A stretch of 41,640 nucleotides of DNA from Patescibacteria group bacterium (GTDB lineage: Bacteria; Patescibacteriota; CPR2; UBA1875; JAMCYV01). A program made the translations under genes and the position numbers. The stretch spans positions 1 to 41,640 of the forward strand of contig JAMCYV010000010.1 in NCBI GenBank assembly GCA_023473595.1, read 5' to 3'. Shown here in pieces: positions 1 to 7,358 of this stretch. The stretch's first letter is position 1; the number at the start of each line of letters is the position of its first letter. Under the pieces are notes generated by a model. The model searched no databases and was not told the DNA's origin. It saw only the letters and a program-made list of their open reading frames with translations.

Positions 1-115
1 AGCACAGCTTTGCCCCTTCGAAAAGGCAAATTTTGAGTTTATTTTCAAATTGTGCAAGCCTTACTTGTAGGGTTAATAAGATAACACAAGAGAAAAGCTC
101 TGTCAAGCATTTATA

Positions 116-144
116 TTGAAGAAAGGCCGGATTTAAGGTATAAT
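116..144 (+). promoter_or_regulatory. sigma70-type promoter upstream of tRNA-Arg
   Basis: TTGAAG (116-121), a 17-bp spacer and TATAAT (139-144). No protein gene follows, so the likely transcript is the tRNA-Arg region starting near 151. Two GC-rich hairpins and a partial tRNA copy lie between this promoter and the tRNA. Confidence 0.6.
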
Positions 145-184
145 TTACAAGTAAAATTGTTTTCTGCACCCGTGGTGAAAAGGA

Positions 185-214
185 CCCGCCGACGCCAAGG
201 CTTTGTCGGGCAGG
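185..214. repeat. GC-rich hairpin repeat (family 2), copy 1
   Basis: Imperfect inverted repeat, CCCGCCGACGCC followed by a complement ending GTCGGGCAGG. It resembles the hairpins at 256-287, in tsaD near 27871 and in comF at 41118-41147, all built on CCCGCC...CTTCGG...CGGGC. Much more GC-rich than its surroundings. Confidence 0.5.
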
Positions 215-243
215 TATCACGACAGGCGGAATGATTCATTTAT

Positions 244-256
244 GCGCCCTTAGCTC
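244..256 (+). repeat. 5' fragment of tRNA-Arg
   Basis: GCGCCCTTAGCTC is identical to the first 13 nt of the complete tRNA-Arg at 330-342, 86 bp downstream. It is followed directly by a GC-rich hairpin instead of the rest of the tRNA, so this is a truncated copy. Confidence 0.7.
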
Positions 257-287
257 CCGCCTTCGTATTCACTTCGGACGGGCAGGC
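256..287. repeat. GC-rich hairpin repeat (family 2), copy 2
   Basis: CCCGCCTTCG pairs with CGGACGGGC; the loop is AT-rich. It abuts the truncated tRNA-Arg copy, which suggests insertion into or next to a tRNA copy. Confidence 0.55.
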
Positions 288-329
288 AGCGGATTTATTT
301 GGTACAATATTTTGCGGAGTTTATCCCGA

Positions 330-406
330 GCGCCCTTAGCTCAATTGGATAGAGCGTGTGGCTTCGGACCACAAGGTTGGGGGTTCGAGTCCTCCAGGGC
401 GCACCA
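330..406 (+). tRNA. tRNA-Arg(TCG)
   Basis: Full cloverleaf with encoded CCA. The acceptor GCGCCCT pairs perfectly with AGGGCGC. The anticodon loop CTTCGGA sits on stem TGTGG/CCACA and gives anticodon TCG (CGA codons). T arm GGGGG-TTCGAGT-CCTCC; discriminator A; CCA at 404-406. A copy of its 5' end lies upstream (244-256) and a near copy of its 3' end downstream (519-534). Confidence 0.95.
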
Positions 407-489
407 TGGCGCTTCGGGAGACCAGGAGGTCGTGGGCGAATCCTACAGGGTACCATATGGGCAAATAACGGAAGACCTGTTGGGGATTT

Positions 490-506
490 CCCGACGTAAA
501 GTCGGG
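490..506. repeat. hairpin between tRNA-Arg and its 3' copy
   Basis: CCCGAC-GTAAA-GTCGGG, a perfect 6-bp stem with a 5-nt loop and no T-run after it. It lies just before the 3' tRNA-Arg copy. Confidence 0.5.
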
Positions 507-518
507 ATAAACTAAACC

Positions 519-534
519 CCTCCGGGGCACACCA
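519..534 (+). repeat. near copy of the tRNA-Arg 3' end
   Basis: CCTCCGGGGCACACCA matches the tRNA-Arg 3' end (391-406) at 14 of 16 positions, including ACCA, 128 bp downstream. Similar 3'-end copies follow tRNA-His and tRNA-Ser(GCT), so it looks like an attachment-type scar. Confidence 0.5.
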
Positions 535-631
535 GAAATTGCGGAGCAATTTCAAATCCCAAGCTCTAACTTTTTGGAATTTCAATTTGTTTAGAAATTA
601 GTGATTAGGATTTTAAAAATTAAACTAATAT

Positions 632-707
632 GGTGGCCATGGTGTAGTGGTTAACACTAGAGGTTGTGGTCCTCTCGACACGGGTTCGATTCCCGTTGGC
701 CACCCCA
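632..707 (+). tRNA. tRNA-His(GTG)
   Basis: Loop TTGTGGT on stem AGAGG/CCTCT gives anticodon GTG. An encoded G at -1 (632) faces discriminator C (704), the histidine identity pair. Acceptor GTGGCCA/TGGCCAC; CCA at 705-707. Its 3' end is repeated exactly at 875-898. Confidence 0.95.
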
Positions 708-746
708 AAGAAAGGTCCTCGTCTTTTTAGGCGGGGATCTTTCTTT
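708..746 (+). terminator. hairpin after tRNA-His, possible terminator
   Basis: An 11-bp stem, AAGAAAGGTCC (708-718) with GGATCTTTCTT (735-745), starting right after the CCA. The T-run is short, so the terminator role is tentative. Confidence 0.4.
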
Positions 747-874
747 CGAGGGATTGGTTAATGGGATGAGAACCCGTGAAAAAGATGCGGAGAAGCCTCT
801 AATTTATTTATCTAAAATAACTTTCAAGCTATTATCTAAGCCTTTATTAAAAACCAGAAAAAGCATCTGGATGC

Positions 875-898
875 TTCGATTCCCGTTGGCCACCCCAA
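875..898 (+). repeat. exact copy of the tRNA-His 3' end
   Basis: These 24 bp are identical to 685-708 (T loop, T stem, acceptor and CCA of tRNA-His), exactly 190 bp downstream. A small hairpin (AGCATC-TG-GATGCT) ends at its left edge. The 707-1010 stretch has no convincing gene: it holds this copy, the hairpin above and AT-rich sequence. The arrangement resembles direct repeats left by integration at a tRNA 3' end. Confidence 0.75.
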
Positions 899-1010
899 GA
901 TTTGACACTTAAAAAATACTTACAGAAGGGAGTTTTATATTTTATCTTATGCTTTCCACACACGAGGTTTGAGCTTTTTGTGTTAATATTAAGTTATCTT
1001 TTTACATAAA

Positions 1011-1907
1011 ATGGAGATAAAGTTGCACGACCAATCGCATCATCATTCAGAATCATCTAAAAATATAGGTATCGCGCTATTCCTTAATCTTGGGTTCGCC
1101 ATTGCTGAAATCTTTATTGGGATTTGGACAAACAGTTTGGCAGTCCTTTCAAATTCATTGCACGACTTTGGCGATAGTTTCTCTCTCAGTCTTTCTTGGT
1201 ATTTTGATAAAGTTTCCAAGAAAGAGCGAAGCGATTCTTTCACCTATGGGTATAAACGGTTTTCAATTGTGCCAGTTGTTATAAACAGTTTAATATTACT
1301 TTTCGGTTCACTTTACATCCTGTATGAAGCGGTTATCAGGATAATGAACCCCCAAACAATTAAGGCTGATGGAATGATATTATTCGCTTTAGCAGGAATG
1401 ACTATTAACTTAATTGCTTTTCTTAGATTAAGAAGAGGCGAAACACTCAATGAAAGGTCGGCATCACTACATTTGCTTGACGATGTTCTCGGTTTATTTT
1501 CCATTTTGGTCGTCAGCATAGTGATGAAATTCTACAATGTGCCGATACTTGACCCAATTCTTTCCATGCTAATAACGCTTTTTGTTCTTTCCAAAATATT
1601 CCAGAACTTGAAATCAGCAAACTCAATATTTCTACAAGCGATTCCAAAAGAAATTGACATTAAGGGGTTGGAAGAAAAATTAACGCGAATAGAAGGGGTT
1701 ATCTCTATTCACGACTTTCACGCTTGGTCTTTGGACGGGATAAACCATATTCTCACAGTTCATTTGCTAACAAAGAAAGATTTAGACTTCAAGCAAGCGA
1801 CTGCTATTAAATGTGAAGCAAGAACCTTGATTGAAGAATTTGGTATAAATCACCCAACTATAGAGGTTGAAAATCAAAGCGAAAGTTGTGAGTTAAAGGC
1901 CTGCTAA
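1011..1907 (+). CDS. cation diffusion facilitator transporter (Zn2+-type)
   Basis: This is a CDF-family metal/proton antiporter of the inner membrane, 298 aa, about the usual length. The N-terminus is His-rich (HDQSHHH). TM2 carries HDFGD (about 51-55) and TM5 carries HLLDD (about 149-153), the HxxxD pair typical of zinc-type CDFs such as ZitB/CzcD. The last ~90 residues form the usual cytoplasmic ferredoxin-like metal domain, with HDFHAWSLD and HLLTKKD. The ATG has no clear ribosome site upstream. An in-frame TTG at 1023, with GGAG 6 nt before it, is a possible alternative start. A second CDF-like gene follows after 7 nt, so they are probably co-transcribed. The metal is inferred. Confidence 0.9.
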   Translation: MEIKLHDQSHHHSESSKNIGIALFLNLGFAIAEIFIGIWTNSLAVLSNSLHDFGDSFSLSLSWYFDKVSKKERSDSFTYGYKRFSIVPVVINSLILLFGSLYILYEAVIRIMNPQTIKADGMILFALAGMTINLIAFLRLRRGETLNERSASLHLLDDVLGLFSILVVSIVMKFYNVPILDPILSMLITLFVLSKIFQNLKSANSIFLQAIPKEIDIKGLEEKLTRIEGVISIHDFHAWSLDGINHILTVHLLTKKDLDFKQATAIKCEARTLIEEFGINHPTIEVENQSESCELKAC

Positions 1908-1914
1908 CTATAAT

Positions 1915-2535
1915 ATGGAAAAGGATAATATGAAACAAAAAAATAAACCGTTAATGTTGGCAATTTTCACTGCCGCATACAATATTATTGAGGGCGTAGT
2001 GTCCATAGTCGCAGGTAGTATCGCAAAAAGTTCTTCATTAGTAGGTTTTGGTGTGGATAGTTTTATTGAGTCACTATCTGCTTTCGTAATGATTTGGCGA
2101 TTTACAGGTGTAGATAAAATTACCAAAGAAAAAGAAGAAGAAATAGAGCAGAAGGCAGTTAAACTGGTAGCCATATCGTTTCTTATCTTGGGTTTATATG
2201 TCCTTTTTGAATCGGTTAAGAGTTTGTATTTGAGAGAAGCACCAGAACCAAGTTTGATTGGTATTATCATCAGTATTCTTTCCATCATCATAATGCCAAC
2301 ACTATTTTTGGCAAAAAATAAAACTGGTAAAAAGATAAACAGTAAAAGTTTGATAGCAGATTCAAAGCAAACATTCGCCTGTTTGATGCTGTCTTTCTCG
2401 TTGCTTGTAGGGTTGAGTTTGAATTATTTCCTTGGTTTATGGTGGGCAGACCCCGTTGCAGGAATTATTATCGCAATTTTAGTTTTCAGAGAAGGCTATA
2501 AAACCTGGAACGAGAAAGACCTTTGCGAGTGTTAA
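1915..2535 (+). CDS. CDF-like cation transporter, TM domain only
   Basis: A membrane protein of 206 aa with about six hydrophobic segments, matching the transmembrane half of cation diffusion facilitators but without a C-terminal cytoplasmic domain. Putative metal-site motifs are DSFIES in TM2 (about residues 48-53) and DSKQT in TM5 (about 149-153). It begins 7 nt after the preceding CDF, which supports joint expression. Start choice is uncertain: ATG 1915 has no good ribosome site, while ATG 1930 (MKQKNK) has AAGGA 4 nt upstream. It ends Cys-Glu-Cys. Substrate unknown; a partner role with the upstream transporter is inference. Confidence 0.8.
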   Translation: MEKDNMKQKNKPLMLAIFTAAYNIIEGVVSIVAGSIAKSSSLVGFGVDSFIESLSAFVMIWRFTGVDKITKEKEEEIEQKAVKLVAISFLILGLYVLFESVKSLYLREAPEPSLIGIIISILSIIIMPTLFLAKNKTGKKINSKSLIADSKQTFACLMLSFSLLVGLSLNYFLGLWWADPVAGIIIAILVFREGYKTWNEKDLCEC

Positions 2536-2668
2536 GAATACTATAAAACTATAAGTTAAGTTCAGGTATGTAGACATAGCCTTCAGACATTGCAATATTA
2601 GTTCTTACAAGATTGACAATCCGACCCCAAAAAGAAGGTCTTTGTCTTCTGGCAAAAGACTTTTTTGA

Positions 2669-2674
2669 TATAAT
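2669..2674 (+). promoter_or_regulatory. -10 box of HD gene (leaderless)
   Basis: TATAAT preceded by TGA (extended -10). The ATG at 2682 follows after 7 nt, so the mRNA would start at or next to the start codon. No ribosome site fits in that space. Confidence 0.6.
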
Positions 2675-2681
2675 TTTACTA

Positions 2682-3239
2682 ATGGATATTGTCAAAGAAG
2701 TCAGAGATTTTGTTGAAAAGGAATGCAAAAAGCCGACTAGCAAATACGGATCGGAACCTTTTGAGTTTCATTTTAAACCAGTAGTAAAATACGCGGTAAA
2801 AATGGCAGGTGAACTTGGCGCTGACAAAGAAGTCGTTGAGATCGCTGCTTGGCTTCATGATATAGGCTCTATAATTGAAGGCCGAGGGAAGCACCACTTA
2901 GAAGGGGCAAAAATTGCTGAATCAAAACTTAAAGAGCTAGGTTATCCAAAGGCAAAAATTGAACTTGTTAAAAGATGTATTTTAAGCCACAGAGGTTCAG
3001 AGAAAGTAAAGCCTAAAACTTTGGAAGAAAAAATTATTGCCGAAGCAGATATAATGAGCAATTTTGAAAATATCGGCGGAATTTTTAAAGCAGCCTTTAT
3101 CTTTGAAGGATTAAACCAAGAGGAAGCCAAAAAGTCGGTTAGGAAAAAACTTCAGAACAAATACCATCAGCTAAATTTTGAAGAGTCAAAGAAGGAGGTT
3201 AAACCAAAATATGAGGCAGCGATGCTGCTTTTAAAATAA
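2682..3239 (+). CDS. HD-domain phosphohydrolase-like protein
   Basis: A 185-aa protein of the HD superfamily (metal-dependent phosphohydrolases of nucleotides or RNA ends). The motif set is present in order: FHFKPVVKYA near residue 29, AAWLHDIGS near 60, HHLEGAKIA near 73, ILSHRG near 100 and an AEADIMSNF segment near 122. The ATG at 2682 is chosen because it starts the family alignment and sits 7 nt after a strong -10 box; extending upstream adds a non-conserved leader. A terminator at 3342-3366 follows. Substrate cannot be told from sequence. Confidence 0.85.
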   Translation: MDIVKEVRDFVEKECKKPTSKYGSEPFEFHFKPVVKYAVKMAGELGADKEVVEIAAWLHDIGSIIEGRGKHHLEGAKIAESKLKELGYPKAKIELVKRCILSHRGSEKVKPKTLEEKIIAEADIMSNFENIGGIFKAAFIFEGLNQEEAKKSVRKKLQNKYHQLNFEESKKEVKPKYEAAMLLLK

Positions 3240-3277
3240 ACAAGTCTCATGCATTTTTTTAAAATCTTTTTGAAGGA

Positions 3278-3315
3278 GTCACCAAAAAGTGTGCGATCGT
3301 TAGAAAAATGGTGAC
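3278..3315. repeat. hairpin with conserved CGATCGTTAG loop, copy 1
   Basis: Arms GTCACC/GGTGAC enclose an A-rich loop with CGATCGTTAGAAAAA. A second copy lies at 37236-37272 with the same arms and the same 15-nt loop core. This copy follows the HD gene, just before its terminator. Confidence 0.7.
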
Positions 3316-3341
3316 ATAATATAAATTAATTATACAATCAA

Positions 3342-3366
3342 GGGCAGGATAAATCCTGCCCTTTTT
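3342..3366 (+). terminator. intrinsic terminator after HD gene
   Basis: GGGCAGGAT-AAA-TCCTGCCC then TTTTT. It ends plus-strand transcription of the HD gene; the minus-strand RNase III gene converges on it from 3373. Confidence 0.85.
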
Positions 3367-3372
3367 GACTTC

Positions 3373-4026
3373 TTACTTTGGTACATAACGGTCAAAAACT
3401 AAGTTGATGACCTCTTCTCGTGCTTTTTCCTGTCGGCCACTTTTTGCTCGGCCGTATTCCCTGCCGTTTAAACTCATAACGGCCGTCCATTGAACTTTGC
3501 CACCCCCGGTTTTTTTGTAAAAATCAATTTTTGGTTTTTTGCCGAGGACCTCCACAATAAGATCAAACTTTTGTCTTATGAGTTCTTTTTGGTGATTAGG
3601 ATTTGTTGAATAGCCATTCACCAGGAAATCATCAACCATTGGGAAGATAAATTTCTTGATGAAAGCTACTGCTACTTCATAACCTTGTTCAGCGTAAATT
3701 GTCCCGATTAAAGCCTCTAGTCTATCGGCTAATGGCTTTAGCGTCTCAGAGGGCTTGAGCGGGAATGCGCCTAGTCCAATATCCTCAGAGACTTTAGCTA
3801 AAACAAAGTTGCTTGAAATAGCAGAGGCAAACATTGAGAGTTGCCCTTCATTCAAACCTAGCGGATGGCAGAAGAGATAATCGGAGATCACAAACCAAAG
3901 TAATCTGTCTCCTAGATACTCAAGCCGTTCTCCTTCGGGGCTTAACACTTCTCCCAATATCTTATCTAAGATAGTTGGGTCTTTGAGTTGCAAGTCTAAC
4001 TTCTCAAGAAGTTCGGTCTTGTTCAT
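3373..4026 (-). CDS. rnc: ribonuclease III
   Basis: Endonuclease for double-stranded RNA (rRNA and mRNA processing), 217 aa, close to the usual ~225. The catalytic domain carries the signature ERLEYLGD (about 33-40) and ADRLEALIGTIY (about 100-111), so the four acidic metal ligands expected of the family are present. The last ~65 residues form a double-stranded RNA-binding domain (KTGGGKVQWTA, then GREYGRAKSGRQEKAREEV). The start is set by AGGAGG 7 nt upstream of ATG. The stretch between it and the gene at 4159 holds no other gene. Transcribed alone. Confidence 0.92.
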   Translation of the reverse strand: MNKTELLEKLDLQLKDPTILDKILGEVLSPEGERLEYLGDRLLWFVISDYLFCHPLGLNEGQLSMFASAISSNFVLAKVSEDIGLGAFPLKPSETLKPLADRLEALIGTIYAEQGYEVAVAFIKKFIFPMVDDFLVNGYSTNPNHQKELIRQKFDLIVEVLGKKPKIDFYKKTGGGKVQWTAVMSLNGREYGRAKSGRQEKAREEVINLVFDRYVPK

Positions 4027-4158
4027 AATAGCCTCCTAGGCTAAGAGAATTCTTAAGGTTCTTGGGCAAATATACCAAAGAAACTTATTTTTGTCAAAGA
4101 TAAAGTACTTTCTTTTCTTTCTTTTTAAATGATAAGATTTAATTAAAAGGGAGGAAAT

Positions 4159-4791
4159 ATGGCAGATGAAAAAAATCAAACACCGGAGGGAACTCCGGAA
4201 GAAAAAACTCCGGAAACTAAAGCGCCAGAACAGCCGGCACCAGAACAACCAACTCCAGCGCCACAACCCCAGCAGCCGGCCCAACCAGCACCGCAGAAGA
4301 AATCATCTTGCGTGCCAGTGCTTCTTATTATTTTGATTATTCTAGTTTTAGGGATCGGCGGACTTATCGTTGGCGGGGGATATTTAGTTAGAAGGTTTGT
4401 AAATAAGCAAGCTGATGACATTAAAAGCGGCAATCTTAATTTCAATATCGGCGGAGCCTCGGTTCAAACCGGAGAGAATGCTAAATGGCCTGATGATCTA
4501 ACGATTATTGCCAAATTTTCCAGAGGAAAGATAAAAAGCGCTGTCAAATGGGGAGATGTCTGGACTATTATTGTTTCCGACGTCACACCATCTGACATTG
4601 CAAACTATAAAAATACTCTCCAACAACAAGGCTGGATCTTTACTGAAGACAGCACAACTGATGCTGGGTTTGTCCAAACCCAAACTGGTAAAAAAGGCGA
4701 CTATCAAATCACTTTAGCCTATACTCCAAGCGATAAATCACTTCTTCTCACTGTAAATAAGACTCCAACAGAGTCAACTCCAACTGAATAA
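4159..4791 (+). CDS. single-pass membrane protein with Pro/Glu-rich N-terminus
   Basis: Not assigned to a named family. It has 210 aa: residues 1-50 are a low-complexity Pro/Glu/Gln segment (repeats such as APEQP and PAPQ), about 52-78 is one transmembrane helix (VPVLLIILIILVLGIGGL), and the rest is a soluble domain probably outside the membrane. A disordered cytoplasmic tail, one helix and a small outer domain is common in CPR hypothetical proteins. The start is clear: GGGAGG 6-7 nt upstream of ATG. Monocistronic by spacing. No catalytic motif seen. Confidence 0.8.
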   Translation: MADEKNQTPEGTPEEKTPETKAPEQPAPEQPTPAPQPQQPAQPAPQKKSSCVPVLLIILIILVLGIGGLIVGGGYLVRRFVNKQADDIKSGNLNFNIGGASVQTGENAKWPDDLTIIAKFSRGKIKSAVKWGDVWTIIVSDVTPSDIANYKNTLQQQGWIFTEDSTTDAGFVQTQTGKKGDYQITLAYTPSDKSLLLTVNKTPTESTPTE

Positions 4792-4858
4792 AAATCTTAG
4801 GCTTGAACTACACTTAATATTCTTTCATAATGCCTAAAATTAGTTTTTTGGAGGTATT

Positions 4859-4999
4859 ATGTTTGGTTTAATGCATTATGGAATTTTAGGCAAAGGGCTC
4901 TTATGGGGTCTTGGTTCAACGATGATTTTCAGCCATTTGGCTTTAACACTCGTTCTTATTCTTACAATTTTTGCCTTGGTGAAATATTTGAAAAGCTAA
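4859..4999 (+). CDS. small membrane protein (46 aa)
   Basis: A short ORF with GGAGG 5 nt upstream of its ATG. The product is one hydrophobic helix (SHLALTLVLILTIFALVKYL) after a Gly/Leu-rich start (GILGKGLLWGLG) and a basic end (KYLKS). Its stop lies 50 nt before the histidine phosphatase start, on the same strand, so they may share a transcript. No family assigned; the ribosome site and codon pattern make it more than a chance ORF. Confidence 0.6.
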   Translation: MFGLMHYGILGKGLLWGLGSTMIFSHLALTLVLILTIFALVKYLKS

Positions 5000-5049
5000 G
5001 TTTAAGTTTAGTCGGAAAACTGTTAAACTTTATTAAAAGGAGCAGTTTT

Positions 5050-5859
5050 ATGGCGATGCCAACTGATTTAGTTTTAGTTCGACATGGCGAATCGGAAGGA
5101 AATGTCGCTAATAGACATTCGAGAGAAGGCGATAATACGCTTTTTACCAAAGAGTTTAAATCGCGTCATAGTTCCCTTTGGAGATTAACGGACAAAGGGA
5201 TTGAACAGGCAAAAATTGCTGGAAAATGGATTAAAGAGAATATTAGCGAAAATTTTGACGTCTATTTTACCTCTGAATATATTAGAGCAATGGAGACTGC
5301 TACTTATCTTGATTTAAAGAATGCAAACTGGCTTTGCGATTTTTATCTCCGGGAACGAGAAATTGGGGATCTAGAGAGGACAACCTTTGAAGAGCGAGAA
5401 AAAAATTTTTCAAATGTTTTGAAACTTAGGGCAAACGACTCCTATTATTGGGTCCCAGCGAACGGAGAGTCTATAGCTAACCTTTGTACTAGATTAAAAT
5501 GGGTCCTAGATAGATTGCATAGAGAGGCGGAAAATAAAAAAGCGATTATCATTTGTCATGGAGATGTTATCTGGGGATTTCGGGTTCTCCTTGAAAGAAT
5601 TTCTCAAGAAGAGTTTTCAAAATTAGACAGTTCAAAAGATCCACTAGATTGGATTTACAACGGCCAGGTTTTTCATTATTCAAGAAAAAATCCTGTAACA
5701 GGCGAAATTTCCCCGTGGCTTAGATGGATGAAGTCGGTTTGCCCGAATAATTTATCACTTTCAAGGAACGAATGGGTGGAGATAAATAGACCTAGGTTAA
5801 CTAACAAAGAGCTTTTAAACAAAGTTAATAAGGTAAAGCGAATAATTAAACAAGGTTGA
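5050..5859 (+). CDS. histidine phosphatase superfamily protein
   Basis: A 269-aa protein of the phosphoglycerate mutase-like histidine phosphatase family. The phosphohistidine motif is LVRHGESEGN (His 12), followed by SEYIRAMETA and a second catalytic histidine in IICHGDVIWGF, so it should be an active phosphatase or mutase. The last ~70 residues extend past the core. ATG 5050 is chosen because AAAAGGAGCAG lies just upstream and the family alignment starts there; in-frame sequence further upstream overlaps the small membrane ORF. The broken Nudix gene follows after 18 nt. Substrate unknown. Confidence 0.88.
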   Translation: MAMPTDLVLVRHGESEGNVANRHSREGDNTLFTKEFKSRHSSLWRLTDKGIEQAKIAGKWIKENISENFDVYFTSEYIRAMETATYLDLKNANWLCDFYLREREIGDLERTTFEEREKNFSNVLKLRANDSYYWVPANGESIANLCTRLKWVLDRLHREAENKKAIIICHGDVIWGFRVLLERISQEEFSKLDSSKDPLDWIYNGQVFHYSRKNPVTGEISPWLRWMKSVCPNNLSLSRNEWVEINRPRLTNKELLNKVNKVKRIIKQG

Positions 5860-5877
5860 AAAAACTAATAACAGGTA

Positions 5878-6294
5878 ATGGAGAATACAGTAGTTGACAA
5901 AAGAGGCTATATCTTGGAGGCCGGAGGGGTGATCGTTAAAGAGGAAAAAGGAAAAACTTTTATTCTTGTGATTTATAGAGGGAAATATGGCGACTACACT
6001 TTCCCCAAAGGTCATATCGAGCCGGGAGAAAACCCGAAAATAGCTGCCGAAAGAGAAATCGAAGAAGAGACCGGGCTTGATATAAAGATAATAAAGAGAC
6101 TGCCCGGTGATTGTTTTTACAATCATATTGCCGGCACTAAAAAATGTACCAAAATGTTTTTAATGATTCCTCTAAGCGATAATTTAAGGGTCGAAAACGA
6201 AAACGACCAGCTTATCTAGTTAGAAAAGTCAAAAGCTTACCGAAAGCTTACCTATCCCGGACTTAAAGATTACTTCAAAAAATCGAGCCTTTAA
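5878..6294 (+). pseudogene. Nudix hydrolase interrupted by in-frame TAG
   Basis: Nudix hydrolases cleave nucleoside diphosphates linked to another group; the box is intact here (GHIEPGENP...EREIEEETG, about 45-67). The frame stops at TAG (6217-6219) after 113 aa. The same frame continues with LEKSKAYRKLTYPGLKDYF to TAA at 6292-6294, which reads as the normal C-terminal part of this fold. The TAG stands where such proteins usually have Trp (TGG), so one G-to-A change explains it. Full length would be 138 aa. It is a fresh nonsense mutation or a readthrough site; a truncated product would lack the last helix. The gene follows the histidine phosphatase by 18 nt. Confidence 0.75.
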
Positions 6295-6405
6295 TCTAAA
6301 ATTATTCGATTGATTTTTCTTAAAAGTGTTTTAAAATCATCTCTAATAGGCAATAGAGGGTCTGATTTAAATCAGGCTTATTTTGTACCTGGAGGTGTTA
6401 ATAAA

Positions 6406-6810
6406 ATGGCTGATGTGACAGCTCAGGAAGAGACCAGATGTTGCCCCGTTTGTCATGGAAGTGGCGGTGACGAGTATGAGCGCGGTGATGGCATGCTGGC
6501 GACTGGAGATTGTGACTATTGCGAAGGCACTGGTCAGCAACCAGTCACTAATGAGATCTGTCCGGTCTGTGGGGTGACCACGCCACTTCGCTCTGACGCG
6601 ATAGCTCACTTTCTTTCGAGAGAACACAACAACGATCCTCATAAGCATTGCATTGAGGTCTTAAAAGTTCAGCTCAGGGTTGCTCTCGAGTTTCTAACAC
6701 CGGGCCAAAGGGCGGAGTACGAGAAGAAGAGGGTGACTATCAACTATAGCTGGCATGACGACCGTCCCTCTACTCCTACTATCAAAGTTGAAACGGTCAA
6801 AACCGCGTAA
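6406..6810 (+). CDS. zinc-finger protein with DnaJ-like cysteine motifs
   Basis: A 134-aa protein. Two DnaJ-type repeats, CPVCHGSG (about 14-21) and CDYCEGTG (about 40-47), are followed by a third zinc site, CPVCG with downstream His residues (HFLSREH, HKHC). The remaining ~60 residues are mixed charged. The paired repeats suggest one or two bound zincs and protein or RNA binding; no J domain is present. ATG 6406 has GGAGG 8-9 nt upstream. Codon use is visibly more GC-rich than in neighbours and it has its own strong terminator, which hints at transfer. Family not recognised. Confidence 0.75.
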   Translation: MADVTAQEETRCCPVCHGSGGDEYERGDGMLATGDCDYCEGTGQQPVTNEICPVCGVTTPLRSDAIAHFLSREHNNDPHKHCIEVLKVQLRVALEFLTPGQRAEYEKKRVTINYSWHDDRPSTPTIKVETVKTA

Positions 6811-6820
6811 CACGTCCAGA

Positions 6821-6845
6821 AAAGGCGCCCTACGGGCGCCTTTTC
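6821..6845 (+). terminator. intrinsic terminator of zinc-finger gene
   Basis: GGCGCCC-TAC-GGGCGCC followed by TTTTCT, 10 nt after the stop codon. It also lies just past the 3' end of the convergent response regulator gene. Confidence 0.85.
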
Positions 6846-6860
6846 TCATAAAATAACTTC

Positions 6861-7250
6861 TCATTTCTTATAAATCTTCAAGAGTTCTTTGACCTTGTCC
6901 GTGACTTGCATTGGGGTCATTTCAGCTTTGACGATGTATTCAGTGGCGCCGTATTTATAGATCTCCTCGGCGGTCGATTCGCTCGAAAGATTAGTAAGCA
7001 TTACGACAATAAGATCGGCAGTAGCTAGATCTCCCCGGATTTGCTTTAAAACCTCGATCCCATTAACCTGGGGGATCATAATATCAAGAAGAACAATATC
7101 TGGATTAAAGGCTTTCAAAACTTCCATCGCTTTGATGCCGTCTTCGGCAATGGCGACTTCAAATCCTTCCATCTCGAATTTCCGCTGATACATATCAATC
7201 AGCTGAAGATCATCTTCTACTAAAAGAATTTTTTTCTTTTGCTCGGCCAT
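6861..7250 (-). CDS. single-domain response regulator (CheY-like)
   Basis: A 129-aa receiver domain with no output domain. The acidic pair is D13-D14 (LLVEDD), the phosphoacceptor is D56 (VLLDIMIP), then MLTNLS with the conserved Thr and VKAEMTP with the conserved Lys. It should be phosphorylated by a histidine kinase and act by protein contact. No kinase is encoded in the window, so its partner is elsewhere. Start supported by GAGGTGAGG upstream of ATG. Transcribed alone, convergent with the zinc-finger gene. Confidence 0.92.
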   Translation of the reverse strand: MAEQKKKILLVEDDLQLIDMYQRKFEMEGFEVAIAEDGIKAMEVLKAFNPDIVLLDIMIPQVNGIEVLKQIRGDLATADLIVVMLTNLSSESTAEEIYKYGATEYIVKAEMTPMQVTDKVKELLKIYKK

Positions 7251-7303
7251 TTTAACCTCACCTCTATCTTAAAGTTTTTAAATTCCTAAGTCAATTTAAA
7301 ATA

Positions 7304-7332
7304 TTTACTTAAGGCTCTTTTTGTGGTATTAT
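7304..7332 (+). promoter_or_regulatory. promoter of rpsT
   Basis: TTTACT (7304-7309), a 17-bp spacer, TATTAT (7327-7332). Transcription would start near 7339, leaving a ~20-nt leader with AGGGAG before the ATG at 7359, so this gene is not leaderless. Confidence 0.75.
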
Positions 7333-7358
7333 ACAAAGGTTAATAATAAAAGGGAGCC

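Noticed and set aside
1-230. A protein gene at the left edge
   Set aside because: No frame with protein character was seen; the stretch has a promoter, a GC-rich hairpin and AT-rich sequence.
231-585. ORFs on both strands across the tRNA-Arg region
   Set aside because: They read through a perfect tRNA cloverleaf and its fragments; no ribosome site and no protein-like conservation.
664-912. 82-aa ORF starting inside tRNA-His
   Set aside because: It begins in the tRNA and ends in the 3' copy; the middle is low in conservation cues.
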